The position numbers were made by a program, and so were the translations under genes. A stretch of DNA of 64,000 nucleotides. Origin: Asparagopsis taxiformis (taxonomy: Eukaryota > Rhodophyta > Florideophyceae > Bonnemaisoniales > Bonnemaisoniaceae). The stretch covers positions 62,001 through 126,000 of the forward strand of contig JALQPE010000216.1 in assembly GCA_030407315.1 (NCBI GenBank). The letters are read 5' to 3'. The notes beneath the pieces are model-generated. The model worked only from the letters and a program-made list of their open reading frames with translations, was not told the DNA's origin and made no database searches. Positions 58,887 through 64,000 of this stretch are shown piece by piece; position 1 is the stretch's first letter, and the number at the start of each line of letters is the position of its first letter.

Positions 58887-61800
58887 ATGCCCAACATGAC
58901 GGCTCGAATCGGAGATTACTTTCTCTTCGAGACGCTCGGCGAAGGCGCTTTCGGTAAAGTGAAAGCTGCCGTTCACGAGCCCACCGGCCATCCGTATGCC
59001 ATTAAAATTATGGAGAAGAGCTCCATACGACTCCATGAGCACACTCAAAACGTGCGTCGCGAAATCGCAATCATGAAAGCGCTCCAACACCGCAGTATTG
59101 TCTCGCTGCACCACGTGCTCACGTCCGCGAACAAGCTCTACATCGTTCTCGACCTCGTCGACGGCGGCGAGCTCTTCCAGCGCATGGCGACCAACGGTCC
59201 GGGCGGCTTCCCGGAGAATCAGGCGCGCAAGTACTTTCAGGATCTCATCGACGGCGTCGCATACTGTCATTCTCGCGGCGTTTGTCACAGGGATCTCAAG
59301 CCTGAAAATTTACTGTTGGATAAGCATAACAACCTCAAGATCACAGACTTTGGTCTCAGTTCGATGAAGGGCACTGATACTACAGGCGATCTCCTCACCA
59401 CTATGTGTGGTACCCCTCATTATGTCGCACCAGAAATTATCACGCGCGCCAGCGAGGGTTACGACGGCAAAAAGGTAGACGCCTGGGCATGCGGAATCAT
59501 TCTATTTGCTCTACTCGCTGGTTATCTTCCTTTTGATGAGCAAGATATCAGTCGTTTGTTCGACGTTATCCAGAAAGGTCGCATCGCTTTTCCGAGATGG
59601 ATAGGCACCGCTCCCCGCGAAATCATCCGAAATTTGCTCCATGTGGATCCCGAAATGAGATTCTCTGTCGAAGATGTGAGGCAGCACCCATGGTTCCGTC
59701 ACAATTACAACGGTACCACCATTCATCCTTCGCCTCGCAACAGATTCAGCAATAGCGCAGCCCGAACTCGTATTAGTGCTACACCTGATTCCCGCCAGGG
59801 CCGTAAGCGAACGCACCGTCAGGGGAAGAAATACTCTCGTGCAGAACCCACCCCTAATCCTTCGCCACCGCGCTTGGCCATCCCAGTGTTTTCTGGCAGA
59901 CAATCACGCCCTCTACTTCCCCGACAAAATACCGTTACCATTGCTCGAAACGCTGCCCGTGATTCCGCAAAAGAGTTGTCTAGGCAGCAACGTGGTCTTT
60001 CATTCTCGAAGAACTACACGTTGTTGCGCAGAGGAATTGTCAATTATGGTGGTATTGAGATTTCCACCAGACAAAATGGTGTCCAGTCCCGCACCCTAGG
60101 TGGCGAACACGAGGCCAGGTTGCGGGGAGTGCTCAGTACAAATACCTCGTCTTCTGTATCTCTCAACTCTACAAAACTTGGCCGCACATCAGTCGTCAGT
60201 AGTGCTTCTGATAGAACTGAACAGCTCGATAATACCTCTGATTCACAAGTGGAGCAACCGAACAAATGTGAGCAACAGACCAAAACCATCCAAGCCATCC
60301 GCAGTGTACAAACGATGATAGCTGTCAGCAAAAGCGGACGCTTTGACTCGGACGAAGCAACAAAAGAAGATATTTGTGCATCTTCGTTTACCAGACGATT
60401 GCATGATGTCGTTCTAGCTGCGTTGCTTAGGTTGAAGACACAGCTCTCAGAATCACTAGAGGACACAACAGAACAGTTTGACCCTCTTGATTCGCCGAAG
60501 AGAAAATCATGCGCTTCTCACATGTCAAAAACTCAGCGAGTGGAGATGCTCAGATTGCTTGATGTCTGGGAGACTAGAATGACAAACGAAAAACGCTTTC
60601 CCCAAAACCAAACCAAAAGCACAATGGTGAGTGAGGAAGAAATGTTCGCGTTCCAGTCACTGCTACGTACATGGGAAATGCAGCTTGCAGGGGAAGACTT
60701 TCGCGTCGAAGAGATTCTTATACCCGGCAGTGTTGTTGTTGAGGAGGAGCGTCCGACAACGAATGTGCCTGAAGGACTCCGCCCCCAGCTACCTAGAAAG
60801 CTCAAGTGGCACCACAGAAAGCATGAAACGACTGCGACGGTGGCACTGCCGGAGCAAAAAAGAACCACGCTTAGTACTCTGTCTTATCACTTCAACACGG
60901 TCCCTCAACAGAATTCTATCAACCCTCCCGGTCTAGATCTTGCTATGGGGGTCGGTGAGCTTGATATTAAGCCAGAAATCCAAGATCTAGATATTGGTGC
61001 CTCTCGTTTCCAAGAACCAGCTGGAGCGGAAGATTTGAATCGAAGGTGGGGTAATGTACTTATTGCGAACAAGTCCGAGCTGGATCCAGACGATATCTCT
61101 CACGCTACTGGTGTCAATCCACCTGTACTACCGATACAAAGCACAGATACCGCAACTATTGGATCTGCAGTCACGGAGAAAATTGATTCCACACCTGCGT
61201 CATCCCACGAGCCCATGTTGACAACACCAATTGGACGCACTGAAGATGTGCCATGTTCTCCAATATTTTCGCCATGGAAATATCCCCTATCGCCCATTGA
61301 CAGTGATGATACGTGCACTCCAAAAGCTGTATCGGAAAATGCATATAGCTCAGGCAACCTTTCATATCAAGTTGGCTCATCACGACGTCAATCTCCAGCA
61401 CAGGTGAAAGTTTCACTGTCACCGACCGGGTCACGTCCAGTTACGCCGCGGAGCGAAGAACGGTCAGCTCCACCCAGATCACCGGCACGAATTACAGTGC
61501 CGCCACGTCATTCTCGCGAATATCAAAGCAGAGAGGAAGCAATTCGGCATGGCGGCGTACCGCCGCGTTCACCGATGCGGATCATTGCCGAAGAATCATC
61601 CATGTCCGACGTAGATTCTTCCAAGGCGCCATGGGACAACAGCCCTGGAGGACATGCATTCAATCTTATCCCACCACCTATAGTCGTACGACCAGAATCT
61701 CGACCAAACGGCTCTAATCGTGTTACACAAGCACGGGCGGGGCATTTAGCGGACGAAACAAGCGGAGAAAAGACGTCTCGGAGGTTGGTTGATAGTCGGG

Positions 61801-62672
61801 TTCCCGATCGTACTGCAGTTCGTGTGGTTAGAAAGTCTGAAGATTACGGGCGTCCAATGCCAGTTGCACGCGGAGAAAAAACTGGTCGTGCGCGAACGGA
61901 TCTCGAGGAAGCGAAAAGCGGTGCAAATGAATTTGTGGAAAACAGCCGGGAAACATATAAGAATGGAAAATCGCGCCGAGTGAGAACAGATATACCGGAT
62001 GACCGAAATGCAAAGAACATCGGACGGCGCCGGCCGAAGCAAGCTGATGTCGCAAAGGTAAGGCCACAGCCTACAAGTAACGAGCAGAATTTGAACAGTA
62101 GAGCAGCAACTGCAGCAGCAGAGGAAGGAAAAAACGTTTTGCGAAGAAGTGTAGACAAGGGCGGAAAAAGTAGAAGACCTTCCCTTCTGAGGCGTAGCAT
62201 GGATGGAGAAGGCCGTTCATCGCGTGCATTGAGATTCATACGTGGGGACAACTCGCGGGTGTCACACGAAATGACGAGTTCGCGGGGATCATCGGAAGTG
62301 ATGGAAACACCGAAGAAGCAACGGAAAATGTTTCCGGGGAGCGGCAGACAATATGAACGCGCGTTCCATTCTGCGTACAAATATGCACGTTGCGAAAGGA
62401 AGATTTGTGAAATGCTGAAGAATCAAGGGTTGAAAACAAAGAGCGAACGAGGCGGACACAAGTTGACAGTGACACTGAGAGACGCTCCGGAGGGCCTTGC
62501 AGTATGTCTCGATTTGTCGCAGTGCGACGGAGGGTGCGTCGTCCAACTGAAACGGTGCGGAAAAAACACGTGCGGTAGCAGGGCCGATGTAGCTGTTCAA
62601 GAGTTTTACAAGCAGCTTGTGAACAATTTCGCCGCCACAGAACCTGGAGTTGCGGTGCGCGAACGACGCTAA
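58887..62672 (+). CDS. Large SnRK/AMPK-like serine/threonine kinase, 1261 residues
   Basis: A protein kinase with an N-terminal catalytic domain at about 11-270: LGEGAFGKVKAAV, AIKIMEKSS, REIAIMKALQH, HRDLKPENLLLD, DFGLSSM, activation segment TMCGTPHYVAPEI with the activating Thr, and DAWACGIILFALLAGYLPFD. The pattern is that of SnRK/CIPK/AMPK kinases. About 880 residues of Ser, Pro, Arg and Glu-rich disordered sequence follow, with many SP and TP sites (PPRSPARI and PPRSPMRI are a local repeat near 860-895). The last 100 residues (AYKYARCERKICEMLKNQGL, then LTVTLRDAPEGLAVCLDL and VAVQEFYKQLVNNF) form a small alpha/beta domain that resembles a KA1 or AMPK C-terminal domain. Most relatives are 450-600 residues, so the disordered insert is unusual. 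The first in-frame ATG is used. Confidence 0.88.
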   Translation: MPNMTARIGDYFLFETLGEGAFGKVKAAVHEPTGHPYAIKIMEKSSIRLHEHTQNVRREIAIMKALQHRSIVSLHHVLTSANKLYIVLDLVDGGELFQRMATNGPGGFPENQARKYFQDLIDGVAYCHSRGVCHRDLKPENLLLDKHNNLKITDFGLSSMKGTDTTGDLLTTMCGTPHYVAPEIITRASEGYDGKKVDAWACGIILFALLAGYLPFDEQDISRLFDVIQKGRIAFPRWIGTAPREIIRNLLHVDPEMRFSVEDVRQHPWFRHNYNGTTIHPSPRNRFSNSAARTRISATPDSRQGRKRTHRQGKKYSRAEPTPNPSPPRLAIPVFSGRQSRPLLPRQNTVTIARNAARDSAKELSRQQRGLSFSKNYTLLRRGIVNYGGIEISTRQNGVQSRTLGGEHEARLRGVLSTNTSSSVSLNSTKLGRTSVVSSASDRTEQLDNTSDSQVEQPNKCEQQTKTIQAIRSVQTMIAVSKSGRFDSDEATKEDICASSFTRRLHDVVLAALLRLKTQLSESLEDTTEQFDPLDSPKRKSCASHMSKTQRVEMLRLLDVWETRMTNEKRFPQNQTKSTMVSEEEMFAFQSLLRTWEMQLAGEDFRVEEILIPGSVVVEEERPTTNVPEGLRPQLPRKLKWHHRKHETTATVALPEQKRTTLSTLSYHFNTVPQQNSINPPGLDLAMGVGELDIKPEIQDLDIGASRFQEPAGAEDLNRRWGNVLIANKSELDPDDISHATGVNPPVLPIQSTDTATIGSAVTEKIDSTPASSHEPMLTTPIGRTEDVPCSPIFSPWKYPLSPIDSDDTCTPKAVSENAYSSGNLSYQVGSSRRQSPAQVKVSLSPTGSRPVTPRSEERSAPPRSPARITVPPRHSREYQSREEAIRHGGVPPRSPMRIIAEESSMSDVDSSKAPWDNSPGGHAFNLIPPPIVVRPESRPNGSNRVTQARAGHLADETSGEKTSRRLVDSRVPDRTAVRVVRKSEDYGRPMPVARGEKTGRARTDLEEAKSGANEFVENSRETYKNGKSRRVRTDIPDDRNAKNIGRRRPKQADVAKVRPQPTSNEQNLNSRAATAAAEEGKNVLRRSVDKGGKSRRPSLLRRSMDGEGRSSRALRFIRGDNSRVSHEMTSSRGSSEVMETPKKQRKMFPGSGRQYERAFHSAYKYARCERKICEMLKNQGLKTKSERGGHKLTVTLRDAPEGLAVCLDLSQCDGGCVVQLKRCGKNTCGSRADVAVQEFYKQLVNNFAATEPGVAVRERR

Positions 62673-63872
62673 GATTGTGTTTGTTGTTGCAAATTGTCGT
62701 GCTGGATAAGCTAGATCTTTTCGAGTTGTACCATAAATGAATCTGTTGATTTGACGATCATGGCAGCATTTGCCGCATCTGGCATGGCTGGCGCGTCCAC
62801 TGCACGAGTAGGTCGAGTTTGGTCTGATGCTTTCATGCGAGAGATTGTTTACATTAGACGTCGCGTCGACTGCGGTCGACTATGCACGCTGCGTTGGCGA
62901 TGTTGCGTTACGTGCACGACGATTGTTCGCACCTACCATGTTACGTACCATTATCCAGCACGTTACCTTCACCTGTAGCATGGTCACGTTGGCGGCGCCT
63001 TGTTCTCGTGCAATTAATTGTATTTAAGGATCTGCTGTGGTGCGATGAAGCTCGAGTGGAATATATTCTCGTGCTGCGGAAGATGTAACATCAGTTTGCT
63101 CCGTTGATTTGTAGGCGTAGAGAACGTGTCAAGTGATACAAGCGTCGGGGTATGATGCTTGATTGCTCGAAGCAGTTCCGTCGAGTATCGCAATTCATGA
63201 TGTTTGGCGGTCAGCACTCACTATAGACCCAGATTATTTACAGCTCCATGTTAATTTCTTCTTGGCATATTCGAGATCGAGGTCATCGCGTAAGCCACGT
63301 GAGTGCTGTATCCCGTTGAAGAAGTTGACATTCTTCACAAAGCGGTGGTGCTTTCTGGGGTGACACGTTGAAGATTCACCAAGGTTACACTCGACATATG
63401 TGTGTGTTCATGTTAGCTTTGATGATGGATCAGCAATTTACATTTGCCATTCTATATTGTTTGACCATTTCCCGACGCGATAGCGCACGTTGTATAAATG
63501 AGGGAGGCGTCATCGACAGAAGAGGACATTCACTTGATGCGGATGCCCATTGATGTTTGTAGCGTTTTCATGTTTGCCTTTCCACCGGTCATAACCCACA
63601 TGTGGCTCTGGCGCTTTTTCGTAATTCTAGCGGATACAGCCTGTTTACATCGGATCCCCACATCTGATGTTCAGCATTGCTGTTTGTTGACACTGAAACT
63701 GCTTGGAACAGTCAAAGTGTCAGTACTAGCGATTCATTACAGTTGCTGGGATGCCGGTTGTCATAGGGCCAAACTGGAAGATAAATTGTTCAAAAGACAT
63801 ACCAGTATTGGGGATAATGCGAGCCTTGCTGGCTGGTGAATTCCACACCACAAACTCGCGGTGAAAGGGCAA
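62673..63872. other. Right-hand spacer, no confident gene
   Basis: 1.2 kb. Several frames of 60-113 codons on both strands lack family features. No RNA gene recognised. It holds the presumed 3' region of the partial minus-strand gene at the edge. Confidence 0.35.
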
Positions 63873-64000
63873 TCATAGATATGCGTAGAATTGTTCTCGA
63901 ATGGCTTTAGCAGTGGGATCCATCCACTTTGTCGTAAATGATTCAAGTTCACACAGTTTCTCTCTCCGCAACCTGAGCAGAACTGAAAAAAAACGATGCA
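63873..64000 (-). CDS. Possible C-terminal exon of a gene running off the window
   Basis: The minus strand from the window edge reads LLRLRREKLCELESFTTKWM then DPTAKAIREQFYAYL and stops at TGA 63875-63873. The peptide looks like real protein. It is preceded at the very edge by a pyrimidine run ending in CAG (TTTTTTTTCAG), a good splice acceptor, so this may be the last exon. An alternative frame over the same bases reaches a GTATGT near 63800 and could be a different exon. Family not recognised. Confidence 0.4.
   Translation of the reverse strand, partial: HRFFSVLLRLRREKLCELESFTTKWMDPTAKAIREQFYAYL

Overview
The window reads as nuclear DNA of a red alga. It has a nuclear-encoded phycobilisome rod-linker precursor with a plastid-targeting N-terminus (2112-3056 minus) beside ordinary eukaryotic genes: cytosolic ribosomal proteins eL13 and uL14, a mitochondrial ADP/ATP carrier, SnRK/CIPK-type kinases, an IWR1-like protein and a SARNP/THO1-like protein. 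Nearly all genes are single open frames. The one clear exception is uL14, which has two spliceosomal introns. That intron poverty fits Porphyridium- or Cyanidioschyzon-like algae better than intron-rich Galdieria. The species cannot be named from the sequence alone.

Layout. 1-4.4 kb: a MEMO1-family protein, the linker, and an IWR1-like protein; the last two are divergent across a promoter with two CACGTG boxes. 4.7-22.7 kb: a cluster of nine loci (called A to I here) of one family on both strands. Full-length members combine an N-terminal domain I do not recognise with a C-terminal bZIP. Between A and B lie an unrecognised ORF and a secreted Cys-rich gene that appears broken. 22.9-26.4 kb: a large membrane protein with Sel1-like repeats. 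27.4-31.4 kb: an organelle-type seryl-tRNA synthetase converging on an acetyl-CoA synthetase. 31.4-37.4 kb: gene-poor, with one solitary bZIP (J). 37.4-48.9 kb: a membrane protein, a CIPK-like kinase, a PRRC2/BAT2-like RGG protein, an ADP/ATP carrier, eL13 and a SARNP-like protein. 49.7-62.7 kb: a Tudor-domain protein, uL14, a SIP5/GW2-type RING protein, a plant-type tandem CCCH protein and a 1261-residue SnRK-like kinase. The right edge may hold the last exon of a minus-strand gene.

The most interesting content is the bZIP cluster. In all seven cluster members that keep a basic region, and in J, the near-universal Arg of the N-x7-R basic signature is Asn or Tyr. I checked this codon by codon. 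In the cluster, Asn goes with an intact leucine zipper in normal register and Tyr goes with no zipper. One member (F) has lost the bZIP and ends in an acidic tail. One pair (H and G) looks like a full-length gene split into an N-domain-only and a bZIP-only protein. This looks like birth-and-death evolution of a lineage-specific transcription-factor family, with built-in partners or competitors. Its function cannot be read from the sequence.

Several long frames begin at TTG or GTG codons. In those cases I used the first in-frame ATG and say so.
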